Source: Chryseobacterium sp. SN22 (GTDB lineage Bacteria > Bacteroidota > Bacteroidia > Flavobacteriales > Weeksellaceae). Taken from it: a stretch of 64,000 nt of DNA. The stretch lies in the NCBI RefSeq assembly GCF_008329705.1, contig NZ_VTSX01000006.1, positions 62,001 to 126,000 of the forward strand. Direction: 5' to 3'. Shown piece by piece: positions 10,088 to 19,394 of this stretch (its first letter is position 1; every line of letters begins with the position of its first letter). The notes under the pieces were generated by a model. That model was not told the origin of the DNA and did not search any database. It saw only the letters and a list, made by a program, of their open reading frames with translations. The position numbers and the translations under genes were made by a program.

Positions 10088-10115
10088 AAACTCCGGAGCA
10101 GAAGCTCCGGAGTTT
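10088..10115. terminator. Bidirectional terminator
   Basis: A perfect 12-bp stem (AAACTCCGGAGC and its complement) with a 4-nt loop and T/A flanks lies between the convergent GT32 and GH1-like genes. It can work in both directions. A second small hairpin, TCCGGT-GAAA-ACCGGA, follows at 10131-10146. Confidence 0.85.
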
Positions 10116-10151
10116 TGTATTAAAGATGAGTCCGGTGAAAACCGGAGTGGT

Positions 10152-11360
10152 TTATATCAGGATGTCGGTAACTACAGGAATTTTATCAGGCGATAATACA
10201 TCCGAAAGTTCCTCCTGAAATTCGTTCAGTGCCATCATGCTTTCATAATGAATTTTCCGCTGAAGGTTTTCCGGATCCGATATATCCCATAACCCGCTGT
10301 GATGCCAGTGATCGGGAAAATCCCAATCGGGGCGGTCGAGAATCGGGTAGATGCAGCATCCGTATAATGGGATTCCATTTCTGATCATAGAAACACATTC
10401 CTGGCCAATCATTTTCAGCCAGGCATACCGATGGTCCCCGTGAATACTGGTTTCGGAAATCACAAGGGGCCTTCCGTATCGGAGGTAGACCTCGCTGACC
10501 AACGTGCTGAGGCTTTTCCACAGGGCATTCGGCGGATCCGCATCCCATGGAATAAACTGGTGATCATGGACCGTCCATTGGTTGTTGAAATAAAAATTCA
10601 GGCCGATGATATCCAGGTATTCGGGTTTTCCCCTCAGCTCAGGACATATTTTTCCGGTCAGCATATCGAGTACCTGAAACTGTTCCTGATGTTTTTCATG
10701 GGCCTCCAGCACCAATACCGGATCGGAGAGGTCTGCTGCCGAAATATGGATCAATGGTTCGGTAGGCATAATCTGTACCGACGGATCTGCTTCTTTCATC
10801 ATTTCAATGCCTTCAATATAGGCTTTCATCAGCATATATTTTACTTCCCAGCCCTGCCTTTGGGTATACGGACTGGTTCCTTTCACCTCGCCGCCCAGCC
10901 AGGACAGGAAGCTCACTTCATTAATCGGGGTAACGATAAGTTCCCCGTCCGGAACCATGCTTCGGTATTTATTTACAAAAGCACGGCACAGATGGGCAAA
11001 ACGCCGGGCAAACATAGGGTGCAGCGGAGTTAGGTCATCCGGAAACCCGAAATGGCAGATGTCCCAGACTACCTGGATCCCGTGTGCCTGTGCATGGGAA
11101 ATAATTTCCTCCACCTGGCTCCAGTCGTATTCGAAAGGCTTTTTTTCCACAAAGCTCCAGCGGATGCCTTCCCTTACGGTAGCAATGTCTATCTCGCGGA
11201 GGTTCTGATAATCCTCGTTGATCAGACGATCATGTCCTGTCAGTTCAATAAGGTCAACTCTTTCCCCGAAGGCATTCTGGTGGTCTGCACATTCAAAACC
11301 CGCCATCAGGAAACTGCGGAACGGGTTTTCGGGATCAAACGGACTGGACCTGTACTTCAT
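10152..11360 (-). CDS. GH1-like glycoside hydrolase (clan GH-A)
   Basis: This 402-residue protein has a GH1/clan GH-A (beta/alpha)8 barrel. TPINEVSF holds the probable acid/base Glu148 and PLVISETS the probable nucleophile Glu303, at the spacing expected for strands 4 and 7. It has no secretion signal. It is the last gene of an operon: its ATG lies inside the end of the galactopyranose mutase gene (26-bp overlap), implying translational coupling and a role tied to a galactofuranose glycan. The substrate is unknown; a processing or non-hydrolytic role is also possible. Confidence 0.75.
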   Translation of the reverse strand: MKYRSSPFDPENPFRSFLMAGFECADHQNAFGERVDLIELTGHDRLINEDYQNLREIDIATVREGIRWSFVEKKPFEYDWSQVEEIISHAQAHGIQVVWDICHFGFPDDLTPLHPMFARRFAHLCRAFVNKYRSMVPDGELIVTPINEVSFLSWLGGEVKGTSPYTQRQGWEVKYMLMKAYIEGIEMMKEADPSVQIMPTEPLIHISAADLSDPVLVLEAHEKHQEQFQVLDMLTGKICPELRGKPEYLDIIGLNFYFNNQWTVHDHQFIPWDADPPNALWKSLSTLVSEVYLRYGRPLVISETSIHGDHRYAWLKMIGQECVSMIRNGIPLYGCCIYPILDRPDWDFPDHWHHSGLWDISDPENLQRKIHYESMMALNEFQEELSDVLSPDKIPVVTDILI

Positions 11361-12462
11361 GCTCAGTTTCTTTTACAATTTTACGGAATAACGCCAACGA
11401 CTGGGCTACCACCTGGTCCATATTGTAATACTTGTAAGTTCCCAGGCGTCCGGTGAAATAAACATCCGGCGTCTCTTCCGCCAGTTTTTTGTACCGGTTG
11501 TAGATTTCCTGGTTTTCTTTTCTCGGGATCGGGTAGTAAGGATCACCCTCACCGGTAGGGTATTCGTAGACAATGGTGGTTTTACGGTGAACCTGTCCCG
11601 TTAGGTGTTTAAATTCAGTAATTCTTGTATACAGGTTGGAGGTCGGATAATTTACCGTGCCGGTATCCTGATATTGATCCTGATCCAATGTTTCAAACCG
11701 GAAATCGATGGATCGGTAAGGCAGTTTCCCGAACCGGAAATCGAAATACCCGTCGATCGGTCCGGTATAGATCAGCTTTCTATGCGGAATCAGGTCCACT
11801 ATATCCCTGAAATTGGTATTCAGCATAATATGGATGTTCGGATGGGAAAGCATTTTTTTAAACATTTCGGTATATCCGTTTTTAGGCATAGCCTGGAATG
11901 TATCGGTAAAATACCGGTCGTCGCTGTTGGTACGCGTCGGTACCCTTGCTGTTACCGAGGCATCGAGTTCCGAAGGATCCAGGTCCCACTGTTTCCGGGT
12001 GTAGCCCCGGAAAAATTTTTCATACAGTTCTTTTCCGACGGCATTGATGACTACATCTTCAGAAGTAAGAACCGGTTTCCGGGATTCCGCTTTTGACGCG
12101 AGGAAATCTACGACTTCATCAGAAGTAAGGTTCTTCCCGTACAGTTTATTGATGGTTGTCAGGTTAATGGGAATCGGTACCAGCTGTCCGTCCACACTTC
12201 CCAACACGCGGTGTTCATACGGTCTCCAGTCGGTAAATTTTGAGAGGTACCGGAAGACTTCGTCGGAATTGGTATGGAAAATATGCGGGCCGTACTGATG
12301 GATCAATATTCCGTCTTCATTATAATAATCATAAGCATTGCCGCCGATATGATCGCGTTTGTCAACGATCAGTACTTTTTTCCCCTGGCTGGCCAGTCGT
12401 TCGGCAAGTACGGATCCTGCAAATCCGCAGCCGGTAATCAGATAATCATACATAAATTCCAT
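11335..12462 (-). CDS. glf: UDP-galactopyranose mutase
   Basis: This flavoenzyme interconverts UDP-galactopyranose and UDP-galactofuranose, supplying Galf for surface polysaccharides. The N-terminus has the dinucleotide-binding GCGFAGSVLAERLA, then DKRDHIGGNAYDYY and HQYGPHIFHT, which are hallmark Glf sequences; IPINLTTIN and the RKQWD segment follow. The length of 375 residues is normal. Met4 is an alternative start (MYDYLITG). It overlaps the upstream glycosyltransferase by 17 bp and the downstream GH1-like gene by 26 bp, so the three are translated from one message. Confidence 0.95.
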   Translation of the reverse strand: MEFMYDYLITGCGFAGSVLAERLASQGKKVLIVDKRDHIGGNAYDYYNEDGILIHQYGPHIFHTNSDEVFRYLSKFTDWRPYEHRVLGSVDGQLVPIPINLTTINKLYGKNLTSDEVVDFLASKAESRKPVLTSEDVVINAVGKELYEKFFRGYTRKQWDLDPSELDASVTARVPTRTNSDDRYFTDTFQAMPKNGYTEMFKKMLSHPNIHIMLNTNFRDIVDLIPHRKLIYTGPIDGYFDFRFGKLPYRSIDFRFETLDQDQYQDTGTVNYPTSNLYTRITEFKHLTGQVHRKTTIVYEYPTGEGDPYYPIPRKENQEIYNRYKKLAEETPDVYFTGRLGTYKYYNMDQVVAQSLALFRKIVKETEHEVQVQSV

Positions 12463-13543
12463 TGGTTGTTTTAACGGTTTCTATAAGAAGGCTCATTTTT
12501 GTAAAAGTGTTGTCCCAGGAATCGTCTGCCAGGAATTCATCCACCTTCATCAGCCATTCTTTACGTGAATCTTTCTGAAGCTCTTCTTCTCCGAAAGCAA
12601 TAAAGGTATCAGCATTGTCTGCAATGTATACCAGATTTTCTTCACCGTAAGGCCTTACTACATCTTTAATCGGAGTTGAAATGACCGGAAGCCCTGCCGA
12701 AAGATATTCCGGTGTTTTGGTAGGGCTGATGAATTCCGTAGATTCGTTGATGGCAAATAAAACCAGGGCAATATCCCAATGGCTGATGTATTGAGGAAGC
12801 TCGTCATATTTTTTAGGACCCAAATAATGGATATTACCGGCTTTGGGGAGGTCTGCAGGATCTATTTTTACCACCGGCCCGATGATGACGAAATGCCATT
12901 CGGGTTTTCGCGCGGAAACTTCTCTCAGCAGTTCAATATCAAACCTCTCATCAATTACCCCGAAGAAACCGAATCTCGGATGGGGAATATGACTTTGGTC
13001 CTCACTGTCGGCCGTCTTTCTGCGTGCTTTGTGGAAGTGATCTTTATCGATGCTGCTCGGAAAAGGATGGATGTTGTGGTGCCGCTCTTTTTTAGCCTGA
13101 TAAAGCGTATGGCCACCCGTAAAGACTACATCGGCTTTTTTGAAAAGCGCTTCTTCCAGTGCAAGCAGCTGCGGAGGCGCAAAACGGAACGCCGACAGCT
13201 CATCCATGGAATCATAAATGGTTACTTTAGGCTTAAGGTGCGCAGTATATTCCAAAGCCATTGGGGTATAGTACCAACACAGGTAATCCTGGATCTGCTG
13301 CTCTTTAAGAAACCGGTCGATGATCCGTGTCATTCGCCCTTTATAATCATCATGGTGGTTTTCGATGTGGATTACCACAATGGAAATGCCGTCCTGACGG
13401 ATGATCTCATAGGAATCGGGTCCGGTATGGGGTTCTTCAAAGTAAAAGACGTTGTAGTTTTTGGCAAACCGGGTCAGCAGATGCTGAGGGCGCTGAAATA
13501 CAAAATTCCAACGTAAATGGCTGAAACATAAAATATTTTGCAT
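12446..13543 (-). CDS. GT4/GT1-like glycosyltransferase
   Basis: This 365-residue GT-B-fold glycosyltransferase begins CFSHLRWNFVFQRPQHLL, a recognisable N-terminus of a family often found beside glf (TuaH-like). Further landmarks are YDSMDEL, HPFPSSID and the C-terminal donor-binding region FISPTKTPEYLSAGLPVI. It is the first gene of the glf operon. From context it probably uses UDP-Galf or a related donor, but the sugar cannot be read from the sequence. No membrane helix is present. Confidence 0.85.
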   Translation of the reverse strand: MQNILCFSHLRWNFVFQRPQHLLTRFAKNYNVFYFEEPHTGPDSYEIIRQDGISIVVIHIENHHDDYKGRMTRIIDRFLKEQQIQDYLCWYYTPMALEYTAHLKPKVTIYDSMDELSAFRFAPPQLLALEEALFKKADVVFTGGHTLYQAKKERHHNIHPFPSSIDKDHFHKARRKTADSEDQSHIPHPRFGFFGVIDERFDIELLREVSARKPEWHFVIIGPVVKIDPADLPKAGNIHYLGPKKYDELPQYISHWDIALVLFAINESTEFISPTKTPEYLSAGLPVISTPIKDVVRPYGEENLVYIADNADTFIAFGEEELQKDSRKEWLMKVDEFLADDSWDNTFTKMSLLIETVKTTNGIYV

Positions 13544-14123
13544 AAGGTATTTAGATTAACACTTATAAAGCTAGTACTAAAAAAAACAGGGGGATCATGA
13601 CTGCCGTCATAAGCCATAAGGTATAATTAGGTTATTATAACCTGTATTTGTGGTATCTGTTTAAGAACAACTGCTCATGATTTCGGATGAAAGAAATACT
13701 CACGCAGATTTTCTTTAATGTACAGTTTTTATTTTCCTGGCAGACATCGTAGGGAAGCAGAGGCAATACATTTTCTTCGCTAAACCTGAACATACGCTTA
13801 ATCAGAAATCAGCTTGCTGGTTTTATTTTTTCAGATGATACAGATTGATTTTTCAGAAGTTTTTTAATGCGAAAAATAAATTTCATCCGGCTGATCAGAC
13901 GTAACACATTATAAAAAATAAGCATAAAAAATTTTCCGGACATTGACCGGTGTCATAAGATCTTTCCCGGTTAATTTTTAAGTTTGATCAGACACGGATT
14001 CCGGAGCTGTGTGAACAGATCAGCAATCGCTTAAAGTAACTGATAATATGAATAAATATTATACTTGCTATCGCCTCTGAGTACACAAGTCTGGATCCAA
14101 AAATAATCACAAGTAAAACATAT
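13544..14123. other. Divergent intergenic region with a short palindrome
   Basis: These 580 bp lie between the glf operon and the luciferase-like gene. AGGTTAT-T-ATAACCT at 13629-13643 is a perfect 7-bp palindrome that could be an operator. No complete promoter or RNA gene was recognised. Confidence 0.35.
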
Positions 14124-15083
14124 ATGAAACCATTAATCGGATATCACTGTTCTCTGGAAAGATTTACAGCGCAGGAACACCTCAGCAATGCAAAAACGGC
14201 TCTGGCCCATGGATTTAAAGGAATTACCTGTTCGGACCATTTTTATCCCTGGAGCGAAAGGCAGGGTGCCTCTATCGCTTCCTGGCCCTGGCTCGGAAGC
14301 GCAATGAATGCCGTTGAGCTGCCGTTCGGGGTGGTAACCTCACCCACAGACCGCTGTAATCCTGTTATAATCGCCCAATATATTGCCACTTTGGCTTCCA
14401 TGTACTCCGGCCGGTTCTGGGCAGCTTTTGGAAGCGGGCAGTTGCTGAACGAGCACATCAGCAATCATCACTGGCCGGTAAAAAGCGAAAGGAACAAAAG
14501 GCTGAAAGAAGCCATTACCATCATCAGAAAGCTTCTGAAAGGAGAAACCGTAACGTTTGAAGGTAAATACTTCCAGGTGTACAATACCAAATTGTATACG
14601 CTGCCTTCCGTTCAGCCTAAAATTCTGGTAGCGGCATTGTCCAGTGAGTCGGCACACGAGCTGGCCGGATGTGCCGACGGGATTATTACCGTAATCAAAC
14701 CGGTGGAAGACCAGAAAGAATTTATTTATGCTTACGAGCAGGGCGGGGGAGACCGGAACGAACTGCATCTGCAGGCCATTATGTCGTATCATCCGGATCA
14801 GGAGCAGGCAGAGCATGAAGCCTGGTACAACTGGCGGCATGCCGTTCTCGGCGGAAATCTCCAGGCTGAAGTAAGAACGCCTGAAGATTTCGACAGTGCT
14901 GTAGAAAATATTACGGTAGCACAGACCAATAAAATCATCCGTGCTTCTTCCGATCCGAAAGCACATCTGGAATGGCTGAAAGAAGACATCAGCTGCGGCT
15001 TTTCGCAGATCTATATCCAGGATGTATCGAATGATCAGGCGCAGACCATTGAAATGTACGGGAAATTACTGACTCAAATCTGA
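14124..15083 (+). CDS. LLM-class flavin-dependent oxidoreductase (TIGR03885-like)
   Basis: This 319-residue luciferase-like (TIM barrel) oxidoreductase resembles the non-F420 flavinoid oxidoreductase group: an IGYHCSLER start, GITCSDHFYPW, LPFGVVTSPTDRCNP and GRFWAAFGSGQLLNEH. It likely uses FMN or FAD. Physiological substrate is unknown. It stands alone, convergent with the following GT14 gene. Confidence 0.82.
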   Translation: MKPLIGYHCSLERFTAQEHLSNAKTALAHGFKGITCSDHFYPWSERQGASIASWPWLGSAMNAVELPFGVVTSPTDRCNPVIIAQYIATLASMYSGRFWAAFGSGQLLNEHISNHHWPVKSERNKRLKEAITIIRKLLKGETVTFEGKYFQVYNTKLYTLPSVQPKILVAALSSESAHELAGCADGIITVIKPVEDQKEFIYAYEQGGGDRNELHLQAIMSYHPDQEQAEHEAWYNWRHAVLGGNLQAEVRTPEDFDSAVENITVAQTNKIIRASSDPKAHLEWLKEDISCGFSQIYIQDVSNDQAQTIEMYGKLLTQI

Positions 15084-15219
15084 AATAAGAAATAATAGGA
15101 GGGGAGCGGGGAACTGGAGGCTGCAAGTTTTTATCCATAAAGCCAAGGCTCTTTATGTGCTTTCTCACCTAGGTAATTTTCAAGCTAAATTTAACCGGGC
15201 TTCTAAAATGAGGAAATAA

Positions 15220-16188
15220 TCAGTTATTATCCCGGTTGTTTCTCTTCAGTTCCCTTTCCACCTCATCAATTTCCGGCAGAGGCAGGTCATAATGTTCGGT
15301 AATGTACTGCAGGATGCTTTCATCGGTCTTACCGTTTACTTTTCTGATGAAGAGGTAATTGCCGTCATTAAGGGATTGAATAAAATCGCCGGTGTGCCTG
15401 CTGTTCCTGAAACAGGTTTTTTCAATGTTTGCTCTTTTATCGTCATTCACAATAATATCCCTGAATTCCGTATTCATCAGCACGGTCTGGAAAAAGGATT
15501 CTGCAGGCAGAAGGGTATGAAGGTAATAATCCTCGAAATCCATTACCCTCTTATTATTTGTCAGGAAAACACAGGTATCTTTAGTCAGCATAAACCATTT
15601 CTCTCCGATGTACGGGGTAACGCCTTCCATAAAGTCCCTTTTGTAAACCATGGATGAAATTTTATGGGTAAGTTCGGTAAAATGGTTCTGGATCCGCTGC
15701 ATGGTATCGGGCCTGTAAAATTTCTGGTCGTAATAAAAAAGATAGTTTCTTCCTTTATTGACCTTCAGAAACTGCCGGATGATGCTCTGCGACCGTAGCG
15801 GGTAATCTTCACCGCTCAGATTAATGAAATAATCCCAATCCTGGCTTACGTTCAACAGGTATTCCATGGCATTCAGTTCAGCCTGGATCACGCTGAATCC
15901 CCCGGAGACGATGTTCATGCTCTCCAGGAGATAGGCATTAGGAAACTGCAGAAGATACAGCTGGATTTCTTCTGTAAATTCTGCCCTGGCTTTCCGGTCG
16001 ATGTGGATCAGGTAAAACTGGTCACGGGTATAGATCTTTTCAAACATGGCTTTAAAAACATTGGGTTTATGATGGACCATGATGAAATAAGCAATCCGTA
16101 TCTGCTGAGAAGAAGGGATTTCTGCCGGTTGAAGCCGGGTGCGCGGAGCGGTAGCATACGTAGGCATAAGACTGGAATTTAGAATCAT
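15220..16188 (-). CDS. GT14 core-2/I-branching type glycosyltransferase
   Basis: This 322-residue protein has the Branch (GT14) domain: IAYFIMVHHKPNVF, YLIHIDRKA, then WDYFINLSGEDYPLRSQ, the signature of beta-1,6-N-acetylglucosaminyltransferase-like enzymes. Unlike eukaryotic members it has no N-terminal membrane anchor. It probably adds a sugar branch to a surface polysaccharide. An alternative start could lie near codon 28, before RIAYFI. Confidence 0.85.
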   Translation of the reverse strand: MILNSSLMPTYATAPRTRLQPAEIPSSQQIRIAYFIMVHHKPNVFKAMFEKIYTRDQFYLIHIDRKARAEFTEEIQLYLLQFPNAYLLESMNIVSGGFSVIQAELNAMEYLLNVSQDWDYFINLSGEDYPLRSQSIIRQFLKVNKGRNYLFYYDQKFYRPDTMQRIQNHFTELTHKISSMVYKRDFMEGVTPYIGEKWFMLTKDTCVFLTNNKRVMDFEDYYLHTLLPAESFFQTVLMNTEFRDIIVNDDKRANIEKTCFRNSRHTGDFIQSLNDGNYLFIRKVNGKTDESILQYITEHYDLPLPEIDEVERELKRNNRDNN

Positions 16189-16606
16189 CCACGGTTGCGG
16201 ATGATTGGTTTGTGTGCGTAAGCTACGAATAAAATTTTGAAAATCAGTAAATTAAAGGTGTTTCTTTACATGTTTTTTCGTGTACCTTTGTACGGTATTC
16301 ATAAAACAGGTTCCTGCCTTCGCTGTACTGATTTAATTTAAATTACATTTCGATCATTCAGTTTTGCTTTTTCAGCTGCCCGATTATTAATCTGACCTCA
16401 ATGATGAAGGCGTTTTAAAATTCCCCCTTTGTTTGAGAGATGCTACTTCATTGCAGGCAATTCAGGAGTTTTTATTGTTAACCAAAACAGACTGTTGAAA
16501 AAGTTAAGCAAAGCAAAAAGGTGACGGATAAAGTATCCGGGTTATCACCATACCATTCAGATTCCCCAAAGGATCTGTTTACCAAATGCCGGGCAACCGG
16601 ACGATC
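16189..16606. other. Intergenic region with a candidate promoter
   Basis: TACCTTTG at 16283-16290 is an exact TAnnTTTG element reading right, about 320 bp before the DEAD-box gene. A -33 element is not clear. If used, it would give a long leader for the DEAD-box/cold-shock pair. Nothing else was recognised. Confidence 0.3.
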
Positions 16607-17275
16607 ATGATCAGTTTTAAAAACTTACATTTAATCAATCCCATTATCCGTGCCGTTACGGAAGCAGGCTATTCGAGACCTAACGGATTACAGTGCTTTA
16701 CGGTACCGCATATCCTTGGAGGCCGTGATGTGATGGCCTGTTCTGAGGCGGGATCGGGTAAAACAGCGGCTTTTGTGATGCCGATTCTTCAGCTGCTGCA
16801 GAAAAATACCCGGGAACATTCGAAAATAAGGGTTTTAATCCTTTGTCCGGATAAGAAAGCAGTCATGCAGGTAGAAGACAAACTGAAGATCTACAGCAAA
16901 TACCTTCCGCTCTCACAACTCTCCATTTTCGACGGCTTTTCAGCCGGCGGACAGCTGTCTGCATTAAGGAAAAGGGTAGACCTCCTCGTGGCCACCCCGG
17001 AAAGGCTGCTGGAACTGGCTTTACAGCAATCCGTTGATCTTTCTAAAATCGAGATCCTGGTGCTGGACAAAGCCGACCGGATGCTGGAAACAGGAAGTGC
17101 AGATGAAGTGAAAAACATCCTGAAACTGGTTCCTAATAAAAGACAGACGCTGTTTTTTTCAACAATGATGACTGATAAGACCGGGAAATTTGCAGAAGCT
17201 GTTCTCAGAAAACCGCTGGAGGACGCGGCAGTTTATGATCATCATGAAGAAGAAGACCGGCGGTACGTTTCCTGA
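16607..17275 (+). CDS. Degenerate, one-domain DEAD-box protein
   Basis: This is an RhlE-like DEAD-box N-terminal RecA domain only. From the ATG at 16607 (222 residues; another in-frame ATG is at 16586): a Q motif (GYSRPNGLQ), motif I EAGSGKT (Lys52), motif Ib TPERL and motif III STM. Motif II reads LDKADRM, so the catalytic glutamate of DEAD is lysine. The second RecA domain (motifs IV-VI), needed for helicase activity, is absent: the gene stops after ATPSTM-equivalent sequence and no continuation exists in the next 80 bp in any frame. The cold-shock gene follows 84 bp later. An RNA-binding or regulatory role, or a decaying gene, is likelier than an active helicase. Confidence 0.7.
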   Translation: MISFKNLHLINPIIRAVTEAGYSRPNGLQCFTVPHILGGRDVMACSEAGSGKTAAFVMPILQLLQKNTREHSKIRVLILCPDKKAVMQVEDKLKIYSKYLPLSQLSIFDGFSAGGQLSALRKRVDLLVATPERLLELALQQSVDLSKIEILVLDKADRMLETGSADEVKNILKLVPNKRQTLFFSTMMTDKTGKFAEAVLRKPLEDAAVYDHHEEEDRRYVS

Positions 17276-17306
17276 AGACCATACACCAATCAAAATAATA
17301 TAAGTG

Positions 17307-17325
17307 ATCTCTAAAGTGTAGAGAT
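17307..17325 (+). promoter_or_regulatory. Hairpin in the cold-shock gene leader
   Basis: ATCTCT and AGAGAT enclose a 7-nt loop about 35 bp before the cold-shock ATG. It may affect mRNA folding or stability of the cold-shock message; no stronger claim is possible. Confidence 0.25.
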
Positions 17326-17359
17326 GACCATCATACTTAATTTTTTAATAATCATTACC

Positions 17360-17554
17360 ATGCAACAAGGCACCGTAAAATTTTTTAACGAAGCAAAAGG
17401 CTTCGGATTTATTGCTCCGGCAGACGGAAGCAAAGACATCTTTGTACATTCTTCAGGACTGAATACCCAATCGATCAGGGAAAACGATCAGGTGGTGTTT
17501 GATATACAAAAAGGCGAAAGAGGCTTAAATGCCGTTAATGTAAAACTGGCATAG
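17360..17554 (+). CDS. Cold-shock domain protein (CspA family)
   Basis: A 64-residue single cold-shock domain with RNP1 KGFGFIAP and RNP2-like DIFVHSS, preceded by GTVKFFNEA. It binds single-stranded RNA/DNA and works as an RNA chaperone. The frame is open upstream to an ATG at 17324, but the family start MQQGTVKFF at 17360 is clear. It follows the degenerate DEAD-box gene and ends before a strong terminator. The two genes may be cotranscribed, as helicase and Csp genes often are in Bacteroidota. Confidence 0.95.
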   Translation: MQQGTVKFFNEAKGFGFIAPADGSKDIFVHSSGLNTQSIRENDQVVFDIQKGERGLNAVNVKLA

Positions 17555-17685
17555 CCTGTTTTTATTGTAAAAATACGTAACGTTCCTTTCAATTCAGACT
17601 AAATTCATATAATTTCAGTTGACCAACTGTATTGTCAGGAAGAATGAAAAGTAAGTGATTGCTTATTATTTTGTTATGTTCACCG

Positions 17686-17714
17686 GCCTCCCGCTTTATG
17701 CAGGAGGTTTTTTT
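17686..17714 (+). terminator. Terminator after the cold-shock gene
   Basis: CCTCC and GGAGG arms enclose an 11-nt loop and are followed by a run of seven T residues, about 130 bp after the cold-shock stop codon. Confidence 0.7.
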
Positions 17715-17777
17715 ATGATCCCGGCAATAAAATGATGGTCATGTTTAATAATAATGATAAATTCGTTAAAAAATAAA

Positions 17778-18233
17778 ATGGTAATTATCAATAATTTCGA
17801 AGATTACAAACGGCTGGAGGGGACGGTGGCCGGAACTTCTTCATGGCATACTATTGACCAGGTGCAGATCAACCGTTTTGCAGATGCTACCCTTGACCAT
17901 CAGTGGATTCATGTGGATGAGAAAAGGGCAGAAGAGCAAGGACCCTATCGGTCGACGATAGCACACGGTTATCTGACGCTGTCTCTAATCCCTTATCTCT
18001 GGAAACAGATTGCCGAGGTACGGAATGTAAAAATGGAAATCAATTACGGGATCGAAAACTTCAGGTTCGGGGTTCCGGTGAAGGTAAATAATCAGGTCTG
18101 CCTGCAGGCCAAAATAAAATGTGTGAATAACCTGAAAGGCACGGTGAAAGTCACCGTGGAAGCCAAGCTTTTGATCCGGGACCAACTAAAACCGGCTTAC
18201 ACAGGCGATGTGATTTTTCTTTATCACTTTTAG
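17778..18233 (+). CDS. MaoC-like (hot-dog) dehydratase
   Basis: A 151-residue single hot-dog protein of the MaoC/(R)-specific enoyl-CoA hydratase group. ATLDHQWIHVDEKRA contains the catalytic Asp/His pair and is followed by STIAHGYLTLSL, the hydratase 2 signature. The frame opens at an ATG at 17754, but the family start (MVIINNFEDY) is the ATG at 17778, preceded by an A-rich leader. It probably hydrates enoyl-CoA or enoyl-ACP intermediates. Monocistronic by appearance. Confidence 0.88.
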   Translation: MVIINNFEDYKRLEGTVAGTSSWHTIDQVQINRFADATLDHQWIHVDEKRAEEQGPYRSTIAHGYLTLSLIPYLWKQIAEVRNVKMEINYGIENFRFGVPVKVNNQVCLQAKIKCVNNLKGTVKVTVEAKLLIRDQLKPAYTGDVIFLYHF

Positions 18234-18365
18234 CAGACCGCAAATACTTAAAACTTTCCAGAAAGGGAAGAAACAGGTGCTGTTTGTCGGAAAATTGTAT
18301 TGATGATCAATTGCTGATCTTTAAGTATAAAATCGAATCCATCATTTCATTACATTAAAAACAGG

Positions 18366-19253
18366 ATGACTATGAATATCTCAAGCGACAGACTTGAATT
18401 AAGCCCATTAACCGGCAACGATTATTCCTTTATTTTTGAATTGGTGAATGCACCCGGCTGGCTGCAGTTTATCGGGGACCGGAACATCCGGACCGAAGAC
18501 GATGCAAAGGCCTATATTCTGAAAATTAATGAAAATCCTCAGATCAAATATCGGAAAGTTACCCTCAGAAGCGGGAAGAAGCCCATGGGTATTATCACCT
18601 GGGTAAAAAGGGATTACCTGGAATATCCGGATGTCGGTTTTGCTTTTCTTCCTGATGGTGCGGGTCAGGGCTATGCTTTTGAAGCGACCCGGGCGGTGCT
18701 GTATTCCGCACCGGAAGTTCTGCGGCAGGATAGGATCCTGGCCATTACCACCCGGGAGAATGTACGTTCCGTGAAGCTTTTGGAAAAGCTGAAATTCAGC
18801 TGCGACGGTGAAACCGAAGCGGACGGTAAAATGCTCCTGCAGTATTCGCTGGATCAGGATCATCTTCTGATCGGAAAGTGCATTCATGATTTCTACAGTA
18901 TCTTCTCAAATGTTTTTCGTGAACCGGAATTTGAAGTAATCAATGAAATCTGTTCACCCTCGTCAAATATCATTAAAAAATCAGCGGACGGTGCAGAGGT
19001 TTATGATCTGGAATCGTTTATCAATCCCTGGAAAAGAATCCTGACTGACGGGACACTCACGGAATTCAGCGAATGGGAAACCGGAGAAGAAACCAGAATC
19101 GTGGGAACTATTGCCCAGCGCTATTCGAAATACTGCAAAAAAGGCCTGTTGAATGGAAAATACTTTGAGGCGTCCGGCCATAAAATGTTTCAGCTGATGA
19201 AAGATCACGGCGTCTGGAAAATCGTGCATATGGCCTGGGAAGATGAGGTATGA
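18366..19253 (+). CDS. GNAT acetyltransferase fused to an NTF2/SnoaL-like domain
   Basis: The first 165 or so residues are a RimJ/RimL-type GNAT N-acetyltransferase (start SDRLELSPLT, the segment DVGFAFLPDGAGQGYAFEA with the acetyl-CoA loop, and TTRENVRSVKLLEKLKF). Residues about 168-295 form a second domain that looks like an NTF2/SnoaL-type cone, ending MFQLMKDHGVWKIVHMAWED. The fusion is unusual; each part normally occurs alone. Met3 (18372) is an alternative start. The substrate and the role of the second domain are unknown. Confidence 0.75.
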   Translation: MTMNISSDRLELSPLTGNDYSFIFELVNAPGWLQFIGDRNIRTEDDAKAYILKINENPQIKYRKVTLRSGKKPMGIITWVKRDYLEYPDVGFAFLPDGAGQGYAFEATRAVLYSAPEVLRQDRILAITTRENVRSVKLLEKLKFSCDGETEADGKMLLQYSLDQDHLLIGKCIHDFYSIFSNVFREPEFEVINEICSPSSNIIKKSADGAEVYDLESFINPWKRILTDGTLTEFSEWETGEETRIVGTIAQRYSKYCKKGLLNGKYFEASGHKMFQLMKDHGVWKIVHMAWEDEV

Positions 19254-19394
19254 TTGGTAATTTTAAACTTGTTTTCTGCGTTACAATCAGCCGTTTAACT
19301 GATCCTATAATGATTAAAATTATACAGCAATAAAACTGGTACGGTAAAATTTTTCTGGCTTGGTTCTTGAAAGCGTAAAGTAAACTTACCCATT

